From assembly GCF_004298145.1 (NCBI RefSeq), contig NZ_SCRH01000011.1, forward strand, positions 159,137 through 223,136: a stretch of 64,000 bases of DNA. The letters are read 5' to 3'. The position numbers and the translations under genes were made by a program. Under the pieces are notes generated by a model. That model was not told the DNA's origin. It saw only the letters and a list, made by a program, of their open reading frames with translations, and did no database searches. This document shows, piece after piece, positions 9,312-18,610 of the stretch. The DNA comes from Mycobacterium sp. (GTDB taxonomy: Bacteria > Actinomycetota > Actinomycetes > Mycobacteriales > Mycobacteriaceae). Positions within the stretch are counted from its first letter, which is position 1, and each line of letters opens with the position of its first letter.

Positions 9312-9616
9312 CCCCGCCGGAGCCGCATCGGTCCAGGCGCAGGCCGCTGGGCCGAAAGCCGCTGGCCTTCCTCATAAAAACCCTGATATGCGCCGCCTTC
9401 ATCGCGGTGGTCTGGGCCCCAAGGCCGGCGCCGGCCGGCGCCGATCCGAATCCGGGTGGCGGTGATCCCAATCCGTTCGGCGGCCTCAGCTGCAGCTGCG
9501 CACAGACCGCCGGCCCGGGCCAGAGGCAACAGATCAGCAATGGAATACACCAGGGGCTTTCGGCGGGGCAACGGGGACCGAACCTCGCTACGTCGCCAAG
9601 AAAGCCACCGCCCTGA
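9308..9616 (+). CDS. Small secreted protein with an [10 protein letters not shown] motif
   Basis: A 102-residue protein whose ATG overlaps the PPE stop codon (ATGA), implying translational coupling. A basic start ([10 protein letters not shown]) and hydrophobic segment (about residues 20-36) end at PAGAD, a likely signal-peptidase cleavage site. The mature part begins [19 protein letters not shown] and contains [10 protein letters not shown]. Similar short secreted proteins with an NPF..L.C.C core occur in mycobacteria, but I cannot give a function. Co-expression with the PPE protein suggests an envelope or secreted role. Confidence 0.6.
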   Translation: MTPPEPHRSRRRPLGRKPLAFLIKTLICAAFIAVVWAPRPAPAGADPNPGGGDPNPFGGLSCSCAQTAGPGQRQQISNGIHQGLSAGQRGPNLATSPRKPPP

Positions 9617-9748
9617 CCCACCGCTTTCCATCGACACGGGGCGCCGCCGGGTGGTGCGCAAACGCGCCTCCCGCAGCGGTCGGCGCGACGGCCGAAGCCG
9701 GCGAGACCGAACCCATCCGATCTGCAGACTGACGTAGAGGAGCACGTG

Positions 9749-10234
9749 ATGCCCGACCGGGTGTTATCCGCCGAACTCATGCGGCAACACCGCGAAATAG
9801 GCACTGCGATCGAATGTTTCATCGAGGAACTCGATGGCGGCAACCGGCAACCCGAGCTATTGAGGGCAACGATGGATGCGCTGCGTCGGCATATCTACAT
9901 CGAGGAGATCTTCCTGTTCCCACCGATCCGGAAGGCCGGAATAATGATGCCTGTGTTCGTGATGATGCGTGAACACGGTGAGCTGTGGCGGACGCTGGAA
10001 ACCCTGACGCGGCTGCTTGCTGATGGAACGGGCAGCCTGCGGCTTGAGGACACTTGCGATCAGCTGCTGGGCCAGCTTCACAAGCACAACTTCAAAGAGG
10101 AGCCGGTCGTCTATCTGCACGCCGACTACGATTTACCGGCGCCAACGAGCGCGCAGCTGACCCGGTTCGTCGCTACGGGCCGCATACCCGATGGATGGGT
10201 GTGCCAGCAGGCAGGCACGAAACACGAACGGTAA
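9749..10234 (+). CDS. Hemerythrin HHE-domain protein (paralogue 1)
   Basis: A 161-residue four-helix protein with the spaced His/Glu ligands of a non-haem di-iron hemerythrin: QHREI near residue 13, RRHIYIEE near 47, REHGELW near 73 and HKHNFKEEPV near 110. Bacterial hemerythrins bind O2 or NO and have been linked to NO and redox stress in mycobacteria. It is strongly similar to a paralogue at 34280-34753, including the C-terminal DGWVCQQA. A GTG at 9746 immediately precedes the chosen ATG, and AGAGG lies upstream. It precedes the NO reductase gene. Confidence 0.85.
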   Translation: MPDRVLSAELMRQHREIGTAIECFIEELDGGNRQPELLRATMDALRRHIYIEEIFLFPPIRKAGIMMPVFVMMREHGELWRTLETLTRLLADGTGSLRLEDTCDQLLGQLHKHNFKEEPVVYLHADYDLPAPTSAQLTRFVATGRIPDGWVCQQAGTKHER

Positions 10235-10683
10235 TAAGATGTTTGAGGATTGTCTATCGATTCCTCACGGCCCCAACGTGTCTCGCGGCCATCCCCTAGC
10301 GCGTGAGCCCGATCGCGCACCCGCTGAGCACGCCGGCCCTCGGTTAGGCATGTTCGTCGTGAAAAGTAGACCACGGCAGTGGTTAAGTAACTGAATTCCG
10401 TTCATGGCGCACAATGTCCACGGGATAAGTACCGTCAGTGAAAAGGCGATCCCTCATTCCCTGACCCGATGAGGTTCGTCACATTCGTCATTGTGATATG
10501 TGCGACCGGCCAGGACGCCGGGCGCAGATGTCGCGGGCGGATCGCGATGGATGAATCCCCTGATGGCCGAGCGAGATTGGCCACCAACCCTCCGAAGGCG
10601 CCTAGGCGGCAGAGCGACAACGCCAGATCCAAGCCGGGTCGTCAGGCGTCCCAGCCCCAAGGCGTGATAGAGCTCATAGTGAA
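10235..10683. other. Intergenic upstream of norB
   Basis: About 450 bases with only short chance frames. TCACA at about 10480 and TGTGA about eight bases on form a weak CRP-like inverted pair. No RNA gene or repeat seen. Confidence 0.4.
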
Positions 10684-10707
10684 TTTCTACAATCGCCATT
10701 GTGTAAT
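10684..10707 (+). promoter_or_regulatory. Palindromic operator, site 1 (norB)
   Basis: TTTCTACAA-TCGCCA-TTGTGTAAT, 51 bases before the norB start. It matches the palindrome TTTnnACAA-N6-TTGTnnAAA found at four other promoters in the window, apart from the last base. Confidence 0.7.
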
Positions 10708-10757
10708 TACCCGAACACGTATCCCGCCTTCATCCAGCCCGAGGAGCGCACCGGCAC

Positions 10758-13082
10758 ATGGCAATCCGATCAGCACCGTCACGACCAGCAACGCCGGGAA
10801 CCTCCACGTCGTTGATCGGCAAGGGCTGGGCTCAGGGCGTGGCCCTGGTGATGATCTTTGGGTTCCTGGTGATGGGTATTCTTGCGTACCGGACCTACAC
10901 CGACTCAATGCCGTTGCCGGCCAAGGTGGTTAGCGAGTCGGGTGAGGTGCTGTTCACCGGTGCTCAGATCACCCGCGGCCAAGAGATTTATCAGTCACGT
11001 GGCCTCATGCAGTACGGGTCGGTGCTCGGGCACGGCGCCTACCTCGGACCGGATTACACCGCGGAATATCTGCGCATGTCCACCGACGACGTCGCCGCGC
11101 AGTGGCGGGCGCAGGGGATGGCCGATTCAAAAGAACGGGTGGTGGCCGAGTTTCGCACCAACCGTTACAACGCCGGCAGCAAGGCGTTGGTGTTCACCGA
11201 TAAGCAGGCGGCCGCGTTCGACCACATCCGGCAGCATTACGCGGATTACTTCGGCGAGAACTCCACCAAGTACGGACTATTGCCGCGCATGATCACCAGC
11301 AAGGCCGATATCCATGACCTCACTGCGTTTTTCGCGTGGACGGCGTGGGCGTCGGCGGCCGAGCGGCCGGGGCACAACTACAGCTACACCAACAACTGGC
11401 CCGCCGAGCCGCGGGTCGACAACGGGCCGACGGCCTCGATCGTGGTGTGGTCGGTGCTGTCGCTGGTCACGTTGCTGGCCGGGACCGGAATCATGTTCGC
11501 CGTTTACGGGCGGTGGAGCCAAAAAATCGGCTGGCACAGCGCCGAAGCATCCACCTTGTCGTTCCGCCAGCCCGGCGAGGTGGGACTGACCCCATCGCAG
11601 CGCGCCGCGATCTGGATCTTCGCGACCGTATCGGTGCTGTTTTTGGCGCAAACCCTGATGGGTGGTGCGGTCGAGCACTACCGCGCTGACCTGTCGGCGT
11701 TTTACGGGCTGGATCTGGCCAAGCTGTTGCCTTACAACCTTGCCCGCACCTGGCATGTGCAACTGTCGCTGTTTTGGACAGCGGCCGCGTTCCTGGCAGG
11801 GGGAATCTTCCTGGTGCCCTTCATCAGCCGCCGGGAGCCACGTCGGCAGAGCTGGCTGGTGTACGGACTGCTCGGCGCGCTTGTCCTGGTGGTGGGCGGC
11901 TCACTGATCTGCGAGGCGCTCTCGATCTACGGGGTGATCCCCCCGGGTGGCTTGTTCTCCCAGCAGTGGGAATTCCTCGACCTGCCGCGGTTGTGGCAGA
12001 TCCTGTTGACAGTCGGCCTGTTCTTGTGGATCGCGATCATTTGGCGCGGCCTGCGCGGGAAGCTCAAAGGCACGTCGAAGATGAACCTGCCGTGGCTGTT
12101 TTTCTTCACCGGGCTGGCGATCCCCGCCTTCTACGCCGTCGGCCTGTTGGCCGGTCACGACACCCACTACTCGGTCGCAGACTTCTGGCGGTTCTGGGTG
12201 GTTCACCTGTGGGTGGAAGACTTCCTCGAGCTGTTCACCACCGTCATGGTGGCCTACATCTTCGTCCTGCTCGGGGTGGTGCGCGAACGGATCGCGCTCG
12301 GTGTGATCTTCCTCGACATCATCTTGTACTCCGCCGGCGGTGTGATCGGCACCATGCATCACCTGTATTTCTCCGGAACCCCGGTGGAGCACATGGCACT
12401 GGGCGCGTTCTTCTCAGCCGCCGAAGTGATCCCGCTGACCTTCCTGACCGTCGAGGCATGGGCCTTCCTACAGCTGGGGTCTCGTCAACAAAGCCACGAA
12501 ACTCCGTTCCCGCACCGCTGGGCGGTCATGTTCCTGGTGGCAGTCGGGTTCTGGAACTTCTTGGGGGCAGGCATCTTCGGGTTCCTGATCAACCTGCCCA
12601 TCGTCTCCTACTACCAGATCGGCACCGCGCTGACGGCCAACCACGCCCACGGAGCGATGATGGGTGTATACGGCATGCTCGCCGTCGGGCTGGCGATGTT
12701 CGCCTTCCGGTACGCGATCCCCACCGCCAAGTGGCCGGAGAAATGGGCGCGAGTGTCCTTCTGGTGCATGAACATCGGGCTGGCCTGGATGGTGTTCGCC
12801 ACCCTGCTGCCGCTAGGGGTTTTGCAGCTGTACCACTCGGTGAGCACGGGGTATTTCGAGGCGCGTTCGCTGGGCTACATCACCCGCCCCGGGAACTCGC
12901 TGATCGAATGGCTGCGACTGCCCGGCGATTTTGTCTTCATCCTCGGCGGCGTCTTGCCGTTCGTCTGGATCGCGTGGACAGCGATACGCAACGTCCGCCG
13001 CGCGCCGGCCAGCGACGAACTGCACGAACACCCGCTCTACACCGAACTCGACCCCATGCCCGCGGCATCGCAGAAAGGCTGA
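10758..13082 (+). CDS. norB: Quinol-dependent nitric oxide reductase (qNOR)
   Basis: A 774-residue fused nitric oxide reductase of the heme-copper oxidase superfamily that reduces two NO to N2O using quinol. After an N-terminal membrane anchor there is a large extracytoplasmic domain (YTDSMPLPAKVV...GQEIYQSRGLMQYG) typical of the single-subunit form. About twelve to fourteen membrane segments follow, with the NorB motifs HLWVEDFLELF and NHAHGAMMGVYG. GAGGAGC precedes the ATG by about nine bases. The shared palindrome lies just upstream. M. tuberculosis has no such enzyme as far as I recall, so this is an accessory function. It is followed by two coupled genes. Confidence 0.93.
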   Translation: MAIRSAPSRPATPGTSTSLIGKGWAQGVALVMIFGFLVMGILAYRTYTDSMPLPAKVVSESGEVLFTGAQITRGQEIYQSRGLMQYGSVLGHGAYLGPDYTAEYLRMSTDDVAAQWRAQGMADSKERVVAEFRTNRYNAGSKALVFTDKQAAAFDHIRQHYADYFGENSTKYGLLPRMITSKADIHDLTAFFAWTAWASAAERPGHNYSYTNNWPAEPRVDNGPTASIVVWSVLSLVTLLAGTGIMFAVYGRWSQKIGWHSAEASTLSFRQPGEVGLTPSQRAAIWIFATVSVLFLAQTLMGGAVEHYRADLSAFYGLDLAKLLPYNLARTWHVQLSLFWTAAAFLAGGIFLVPFISRREPRRQSWLVYGLLGALVLVVGGSLICEALSIYGVIPPGGLFSQQWEFLDLPRLWQILLTVGLFLWIAIIWRGLRGKLKGTSKMNLPWLFFFTGLAIPAFYAVGLLAGHDTHYSVADFWRFWVVHLWVEDFLELFTTVMVAYIFVLLGVVRERIALGVIFLDIILYSAGGVIGTMHHLYFSGTPVEHMALGAFFSAAEVIPLTFLTVEAWAFLQLGSRQQSHETPFPHRWAVMFLVAVGFWNFLGAGIFGFLINLPIVSYYQIGTALTANHAHGAMMGVYGMLAVGLAMFAFRYAIPTAKWPEKWARVSFWCMNIGLAWMVFATLLPLGVLQLYHSVSTGYFEARSLGYITRPGNSLIEWLRLPGDFVFILGGVLPFVWIAWTAIRNVRRAPASDELHEHPLYTELDPMPAASQKG

Positions 13083-13084
13083 CG

Positions 13085-13711
13085 GTGACATCCCCTACCG
13101 CCGCGGCATGGCTGGTTGCCGGGTACGCACTGGCATTGGTGGCCACCGCCTGGGGGGTCGACGTGATGGCGCGGCGCGTGTCGCAGCGCGCTGCGCAGTG
13201 GCGTAGCGGCCAATTCCGTTACCACGCCGACCATGACGCGTGGGTGTGTCCCCAGGACCAGTGGCTCTGGCCGAGTTCTTTCGATCCGAAGCACCGCGTG
13301 ATGCGGTATCGGGCAAAGCCCAGCGTGTGCAACAGCTGCCCGGTCAAGTCGACCTGTACGACCTCGGAGCACGGGCGCGAGATCAGCCGTGAGATCGACC
13401 CGTGGCCGCATTCCGAAGCCGGACGTTTTCACCGCGGTATCGCCTGCTGCGTGGCCGCTCTGGGGGTGGTGATGCCGCTCGTGATGCTCGCCAGGCTGCA
13501 CTCCCCCGCCGATCTGTTGGTACTGATCGGCGTCATCACCGTCGTGCTGGCGGCGTCGCTGCCGCTGGCCGGTCATTTGTGGCGCACCCCATCCAACGCT
13601 CCTGAGCACCTGCCGCACCGCACGGGCATGGAAGACCAGGTGGCCCTGGCGGTCGATCGCTATTCGACCCGCTGGGGCGCAAGCCGATCGGAGAAGGACA
13701 CAGCATCGTGA
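13085..13711 (+). CDS. Membrane protein with a four-Cys motif like IS1182-type transposases
   Basis: A 208-residue protein starting at GTG two bases after the norB stop. One N-terminal membrane segment (about residues 5-22) is followed by a cytoplasmic or external cysteine domain. That domain has FRYHADHDAWVCP, then YRAKPSVCNSCP, then CTTSEHGREISRE. Two more membrane segments lie near residues 118-160. The cysteine block matches, from memory, the C-terminal zinc-ribbon-like segment of IS1182-family transposases (Y.A....C..CPL...C....GR.I.R). The protein is not itself a transposase, since no DDE core is present. Its fixed position between norB and a slipin suggests a role in NO reductase assembly or electron supply. 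Confidence 0.6.
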   Translation: MTSPTAAAWLVAGYALALVATAWGVDVMARRVSQRAAQWRSGQFRYHADHDAWVCPQDQWLWPSSFDPKHRVMRYRAKPSVCNSCPVKSTCTTSEHGREISREIDPWPHSEAGRFHRGIACCVAALGVVMPLVMLARLHSPADLLVLIGVITVVLAASLPLAGHLWRTPSNAPEHLPHRTGMEDQVALAVDRYSTRWGASRSEKDTAS

Positions 13712-14514
13712 GCGCGCTGCTGGTTGCCGTCGGGGTGACGATATCGGTGCTGCTGGTTGTGCTGGCACTGGCCTCGCTGGCCGTGGTGCGCGAGTACGAG
13801 CGTGGCGTGGTGTTCCGGATGGGCCGTGCCCGCCCGTTGTATCAGCCTGGGCTGCGGTGTTTGATTCCGCTGGCAGACAAGATGATCCGGGTTGATCAGC
13901 GGGTGGTGACGTTGACTATCCCGCCGCAAGAGGTGATCACACGTGACAACGTGCCCGCCCGGGTCAACGCAGTGGTGATGTTCCAGGTGGTCGAGCCCCT
14001 CAAAGCGATTCTCGCCGTGGAGAACTACGCGGTGGCCACCTCACAGATCGCACAAACCACATTGCGCTCGCTGCTGGGCCGCGCCGACCTGGATACCCTG
14101 CTGGCCCAACGCGAAGACCTCAACAGCGACCTTCGGACCATCATCGAGGAGCAGACCCGGCCCTGGGGTATCGAAGTCCGCGTCGTGGAAATCAAGGATG
14201 TCGAGATCCCCGAATCCATGCAGCGGGCGATGGCCCGCGAAGCCGAAGCCGAACGTGAACGCCGTGCCAAGGTCATCAACGCCCGCGGTGAACTACAGGC
14301 ATCCGACGAGCTACGCCAGGCCGCCGAGACGCTGTCGAAGAATCCGGCATCGCTTCAACTACGCTACCTGCAAACGCTTTTGGAGCTGGGCGCCGACCAA
14401 AACTCGACCGTGGTGTTCCCGCTGCCCGTCGACATACTCACACCGTTCCTGGAGCGCGCGCTCACGACCCGAACGTCGGGGCGGAATCGACCCGTGTCCG
14501 AGCCACCGTCGTGA
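13708..14514 (+). CDS. Slipin / SPFH-domain membrane protein
   Basis: A 268-residue stomatin-prohibitin family protein. It has an N-terminal membrane segment (LLVAVGVTISVLLVVLALA), then the SPFH domain from REYERGVVFRMGRA to about residue 190. A helical AREAEAERERRAKVINA coiled coil follows, then the oligomerisation segment NPASLQLRYLQTLLELG. These proteins scaffold membrane complexes. The GTG start overlaps the preceding stop (GTGA), so norB, the Cys-domain protein and this gene form one operon. A scaffolding role for the NO reductase is inferred. Confidence 0.85.
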   Translation: MSALLVAVGVTISVLLVVLALASLAVVREYERGVVFRMGRARPLYQPGLRCLIPLADKMIRVDQRVVTLTIPPQEVITRDNVPARVNAVVMFQVVEPLKAILAVENYAVATSQIAQTTLRSLLGRADLDTLLAQREDLNSDLRTIIEEQTRPWGIEVRVVEIKDVEIPESMQRAMAREAEAERERRAKVINARGELQASDELRQAAETLSKNPASLQLRYLQTLLELGADQNSTVVFPLPVDILTPFLERALTTRTSGRNRPVSEPPS

Positions 14515-14571
14515 CCGGCGCCTCGACACACTTTTGACGGTCGGGCCACGTCCGGCGGGTGAGGTGTTGTC

Positions 14572-15669
14572 TCACAACTCGACTCGGATCGCCCGTTCCG
14601 GGCAGCTCGCCGCACCCTCGATGGCCTTCTCCAATAGGCTGGCGTCGACGAGGGGCTTGATGACGACGCAGTAGCCATCGGCATCGGGTTGGTATATCTC
14701 TGGCGCATGCGAGTAGCAGACGCCCCATCCCATACAGCGATTCCGGTTGACGACGACCCTTACCATTTCGCTTTCGTCCGCAACGGTCGCGGCGAAGCGG
14801 GCGCGCACGTCATCCTGGGTGGCAGGGGTGAGTTCCCGCTTGGTGATGAGGTTCACCGCGCGATCCACCATATGGGCGTTGGTGGCGGTCCGGAACAGCA
14901 TCGGGCAATCGCCGATACCCACCCGCATACCGAGCCCGCGATTCAGTGCGTGCTCCCAAAGCTCTTGACGCCGTTCGGCGGAGCTCATCGCATACGGTAC
15001 GACGACGATCTCGTGGTCGATCCACTTCGGGATGCGCGAGACCAGGAAGTCGAGTACCTCGGGGTCGGGATCGTTATAAGACACGCAACGATCGGAAAAG
15101 TACAACTTGATGTTCAATGGTTGCCGCAAGATCCCGATGCGGGCGGCCAGAATCACCCAGCGTAAGTCGACGGCATTGAAGACAGCGATGCTGGGCGCCA
15201 GGCCCAGCTTGGTGAACCGATCGAGTTCGGGCGGGTAGGACGGATGTGAGCCGTTCGCACCGTCGAAATCGACCACCTTGAACTGGTTCTCGTCTTCCAG
15301 CCACAGCACGCGTTTGACGTGTTGAGCCGGGTCGAATGGCGCGAGCAGCAGCCCGGTTCCGGCCGGTGGACGCTCGGCCAGCGCCCAGATGTGTTCGAGG
15401 CTACCGGCGTAGCCGGGATAGGCCAGCGGGTCGACGTCACGGGCCGCGGTCGCCAAGATGGTGCGAGAGACCTCGTCGTCGGCCCAGGCTTGCCGACCGT
15501 CGTCGTAGCGGGCGCGGAATTGGACGGCGGTGGCTCCGTGCTGAATGCACTCCACCACGTCGCGGGCCGTCTCTTCGGCGCCGTAGGGCACATTCGAGTT
15601 TTCGTCCTTACTGACGTCCTCGTTGACCCCGACTTCGAGGTACACCTTGCCGTCGTCGCGAAAACTCAT
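14572..15669 (-). CDS. BKACE-like (DUF849) TIM barrel fused to a ferredoxin
   Basis: A 365-residue fusion. Residues 1 to about 290 resemble the beta-keto acid cleavage enzyme family (LEVGVNEDVSKDENSNVPY...VPYAMSS...RVGIGDCP). These enzymes condense a beta-keto acid with acetyl-CoA. The family's zinc HxH pair is replaced by VQFRAR (Gln50, Arg52), so the usual chemistry is doubtful. Residues from about 300 form a mycobacterial-type ferredoxin with Cys312, Cys318 (CMGWGVC) and Cys356, a three-cysteine set suited to [3Fe-4S]. A Trp occupies the cluster-proximal position between the first two Cys. The start at 15669 is chosen for family fit and a GAAAGGG upstream; an in-frame ATG lies at 15744. 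A shared palindrome sits about 80 bases upstream. Confidence 0.75.
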   Translation of the reverse strand: MSFRDDGKVYLEVGVNEDVSKDENSNVPYGAEETARDVVECIQHGATAVQFRARYDDGRQAWADDEVSRTILATAARDVDPLAYPGYAGSLEHIWALAERPPAGTGLLLAPFDPAQHVKRVLWLEDENQFKVVDFDGANGSHPSYPPELDRFTKLGLAPSIAVFNAVDLRWVILAARIGILRQPLNIKLYFSDRCVSYNDPDPEVLDFLVSRIPKWIDHEIVVVPYAMSSAERRQELWEHALNRGLGMRVGIGDCPMLFRTATNAHMVDRAVNLITKRELTPATQDDVRARFAATVADESEMVRVVVNRNRCMGWGVCYSHAPEIYQPDADGYCVVIKPLVDASLLEKAIEGAASCPERAIRVEL

Positions 15670-15750
15670 TGCGCCGCTGCCCTTTCTTCGCACATGTCCG
15701 CGGCCCGCCGTCGGCTGAAAGTGGCCTGCGTGGTCCATGCCCACCCTATG

Positions 15751-15774
15751 TTTTTACAAGCGATATTGTGAAAA
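15751..15774 (-). promoter_or_regulatory. Palindromic operator, site 2 (TIM-barrel/ferredoxin gene)
   Basis: TTTTTACAA-GCGATA-TTGTGAAAA, 82 bases upstream of the start of the fused gene. It is one of five matches to TTTnnACAA-N6-TTGTnnAAA. Confidence 0.65.
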
Positions 15775-16033
15775 GTCTAGACGCCGTCGCGCGCGTTGAC
15801 CAGAACAGGTCCAAAGGCGATCCCTGACGCGCAGGTAATGGCTTGCGCCCGTGTGGCTGACCACCAGCGCGTCCGGACCGAAAACCTCGGTGGGCGATAC
15901 CAGCCGCAGGTTCGCTCGATTGTCGGGCGGGGCGGATTCCCACTCCACAGCCAAATCACGTCGTTGCTCGTGCTCTGGGGGCAGGATACAAAGACATCTA
16001 CCTCTCGTTTCTGAGCATCGTTGGAGCCGGCGC
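15775..16033. other. Divergent intergenic region between the fusion gene and pucR-type gene
   Basis: With the operator, this makes a 364-base gene-free gap. Short open frames on both strands lack ribosome binding sites. Nothing else seen. Confidence 0.4.
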
Positions 16034-17557
16034 ATGATCACATTGGACCGCCTGATGAACGTCCTGGGTGGTTATGGCGTCCGATTGCGTTGGTCGTCGG
16101 TGCCGCGGTCGACTGAGCTGCGCAGCGTGGTCGTCCACGAGCCGCCCATCGAACGCGCGGTGGTGGGCGATGTATTGCTGGCCATCGGCGCCGGCTCGCT
16201 CGACGAAGCGGTGCGCTGGGCGGCGTCGGCGCGCGCGGTCGTGGTGGTGCTGCGCGGCGATGAGACACCGATAACGTTTGACAGCAACACCGACGTCGGC
16301 GCGGTGATGGTCATCGATGAGACGGTGTCGTGGAGCGCGGTGGCGGCGGTGGTCTACGGCCTGGTGCTGGAGGGCCGCGAGACTGAATCCGGGCGCGGCC
16401 CAACCGATCTGTTCGCGCTCGCCGACAGTTTGGCGGACGGGATCGGCAGCGCAGTCGTCATCCACGATCGGCTGCTGCGGGTGCTGGCGTACTCGAGGCT
16501 GCAGGAGCACGCAGACCCGGCGCGGGTCGAGACGATCCTTGGACGGCAGACGCCGGAACCACTGCGCGCGCTGTTCGATGCGCGGGGCGTACTCGCGCAC
16601 CTGGCGGTCTCCGATGAGCCACTGTTTGTCGCCGAGGCCCCTGAACAGGGCCTGACCGGGCGCATGGTGGTCGCGGTGCGATCCGGCACGGAACTGATCG
16701 GGTCGGTGTGGGTGGCCTGCCCGGCGCCGCTGGACGAGGTGGCGCGCAGCGCCCTGGCCGATGGCGCGCACACGGTGGCCCTGCATCTGCTGCGGTCGCG
16801 CGCCAGCGCGGACCTGGAGCGCCAGGTCGAATCCGAACTGGTGATCCGGTTGCTGGAGGGCGCCGCCGACGCGTCCACGGTGGCGAGCAGGCTGGGCCTG
16901 GCGCACAACGGTTTGCGCGTGATCGCGGTGCAGGCGTTCGTCGGAGCCGACCGCGATGCCGCATTGTTGTTGGCATTCGAACGCGCCACCACGGGATTCG
17001 GCTGGTCACGGCCGGGGCGCAGCGCTTTGGCGGGCAACATCGTATACACCGTGCTCCCCGGCGAGGACGCGCTGACGGCGCGGCGCTGGGTGGCCGCTCT
17101 GCGGGCGGCCCTGCCCGCGCAGGTGACGGTGATCGCCGGAGTCAGTGGTGTGGCCGAGGTGGCAGATCTCGCCGCCGCACGCCAGGAGGCCGACGAATGC
17201 CTGGCGCTGCACGAGATGTCACCCGCCGCCGCGCCTCCGGCCTACGACGAGTCGTGGGACGACATCCTGCTGCAGCGGCTGCGTGCCGCGGCGCGGTCAG
17301 GGCGCGCGCCGACCCGCGGGCCGGTGGCCGAACTGCGCCGCCATGACCACGCCAACGGCACCGACTACGTGCCCACGCTACGGGCATGGCTGGAGGCCCA
17401 GGGCGACCCGGCCGAGGCCGGCGAACGTCTGGGGGTGCACGAAAACACCGTGCGTTACCGGCTGCGCAAAATGGCCGAGATCACCAACCTGTCATTGGAC
17501 GACGCCAGAAAGCGACTGGCCATGATGATCGAGCTCGCCGCCACCGACACCGATTGA
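16034..17557 (+). CDS. PucR-family transcriptional regulator
   Basis: A 507-residue regulator. It has an N-terminal purine-catabolism-type domain, a GAF/CdaR-like middle region, and a C-terminal HTH_30 domain with the signature RLGVHENTVRYRLRKM near residue 475. Members usually control purine, amino-acid or other nitrogen catabolism genes. The start MITLDRLMN fits the family, although the frame is open further upstream. It is divergent from the TIM-barrel/ferredoxin gene and followed by an Rv1733c-like gene and a DadA-like dehydrogenase gene. Control of the dehydrogenase is plausible but not shown. Confidence 0.85.
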   Translation: MITLDRLMNVLGGYGVRLRWSSVPRSTELRSVVVHEPPIERAVVGDVLLAIGAGSLDEAVRWAASARAVVVVLRGDETPITFDSNTDVGAVMVIDETVSWSAVAAVVYGLVLEGRETESGRGPTDLFALADSLADGIGSAVVIHDRLLRVLAYSRLQEHADPARVETILGRQTPEPLRALFDARGVLAHLAVSDEPLFVAEAPEQGLTGRMVVAVRSGTELIGSVWVACPAPLDEVARSALADGAHTVALHLLRSRASADLERQVESELVIRLLEGAADASTVASRLGLAHNGLRVIAVQAFVGADRDAALLLAFERATTGFGWSRPGRSALAGNIVYTVLPGEDALTARRWVAALRAALPAQVTVIAGVSGVAEVADLAAARQEADECLALHEMSPAAAPPAYDESWDDILLQRLRAAARSGRAPTRGPVAELRRHDHANGTDYVPTLRAWLEAQGDPAEAGERLGVHENTVRYRLRKMAEITNLSLDDARKRLAMMIELAATDTD

Positions 17558-17741
17558 CCGGCGACGCTGTCGAAATCCGACAAAGCGCCGCGGCACCATT
17601 GTGTTGCTTCAGCAAACGTTGCGGCGAGCATCCCCGCCATCATGAGGGTGTCCACCTATGGCCAGGTTCGAGTGGCGGCGTGTTTCCGGCTGCCATGTGC
17701 GACTGCAAACCCCGTGTCGACCCGTCGATAGGAAACATCCG

Positions 17742-18368
17742 ATGAGCACCAAACGTCCCGATGATCTGCGGCCCGCCGGTGACCCGGACGATGACGCCGC
17801 CATGGAAAGCTTCACCGTGCCGCTGCCGCGGAGACTGTCCCCGCGGCTGTTCGGTCGCAACCCGCTGATACGCGCCAGCGACCGGGTGGAGGCGCTGGTT
17901 TTGGTGTTGGCCATCGCGATCTCGCTGATCGCGATGCCTATCGGCGCGACGGTGGGCACCGCCGTCCATGATTCCCGTAGTCGGGTTTACGCCGAGCAGG
18001 CGCAGGCTCGCCGGTTGGTGACCGCGACGTCCATCGGGGACAGCAACCCCCGCAGGGATCCCGACAGCCCAACGGTGACGGTGCCTGCCCGATGGTTCGC
18101 TGACGGGACCGAACGCACCGGCGACGTCGCCGCGCCGCCGCACGTGAAGATCGGCGACGAGATCGAGATTTGGGTCGACGCCTTGGGTTCCCCGGTGCGT
18201 CCGCCGGTGCGGACCGCCGTCGACGAGGGGGTGGCGTTCGCCGTGGCGACCTGGTCCACCATGAGTTTGTTGGCGGCAGGCCTGTTCGGTGTCGCCCGGG
18301 TCGCCCTCGACCGGTCCCGCTCTGCCAGATGGCAACGGGACTTCGACAGCCTTGTCGGGCATCGGTGA
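17742..18368 (+). CDS. Rv1733c-like membrane protein (dormancy antigen family)
   Basis: A 208-residue protein, close to the 210 residues of M. tuberculosis Rv1733c, which I recall as a DosR-regulon antigen. It shows the family core RNPLIRASDRVEALVLVLAIAISLIAMPIGATVGTAV in pieces, then DSRSRVYAEQAQ, VPARWFADGTERTG and WQRDFDSL at the C-terminus. Two membrane segments (about 50-72 and 165-187) flank an extracytoplasmic domain. The start at 17742 is preceded by AGGAAAC. An earlier in-frame ATG at 17658 would add 28 residues. No DosR box was found upstream. Confidence 0.85.
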   Translation: MSTKRPDDLRPAGDPDDDAAMESFTVPLPRRLSPRLFGRNPLIRASDRVEALVLVLAIAISLIAMPIGATVGTAVHDSRSRVYAEQAQARRLVTATSIGDSNPRRDPDSPTVTVPARWFADGTERTGDVAAPPHVKIGDEIEIWVDALGSPVRPPVRTAVDEGVAFAVATWSTMSLLAAGLFGVARVALDRSRSARWQRDFDSLVGHR

Positions 18369-18610
18369 GATAACCGTGGCCGCACCGAATCTGTGCACCG
18401 ATTCCCGCAGTCGACGCCTGCGGGGGCGCGCCTTCGGGCGCGTGTTCTCCCCCGTCCCGAGCTGGCCTACGGTCGGACAGCCGCAGCAACGGCGTTGTCG
18501 GTTCGGTACAACGGCCTACGGCCCCGTTGTCGGTTTCCGGCAAACACAGCGCCACTCGCGCGCACCACCATGGAGATCACCAATCAGAGGCTCAGCTGCG
18601 GAGGTGCGCG

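Noticed and set aside
11774..13084. Long plus-strand frame extending upstream of the Cys-domain membrane protein
   Set aside because: This part lies inside norB in another frame; the real gene starts at the GTG at 13085, just after the norB stop.
17595..17625. GTTGCT-TC-AGCAAA inverted repeat after the PucR gene
   Set aside because: Too short and only near-perfect; could be chance, and no other copy was seen.
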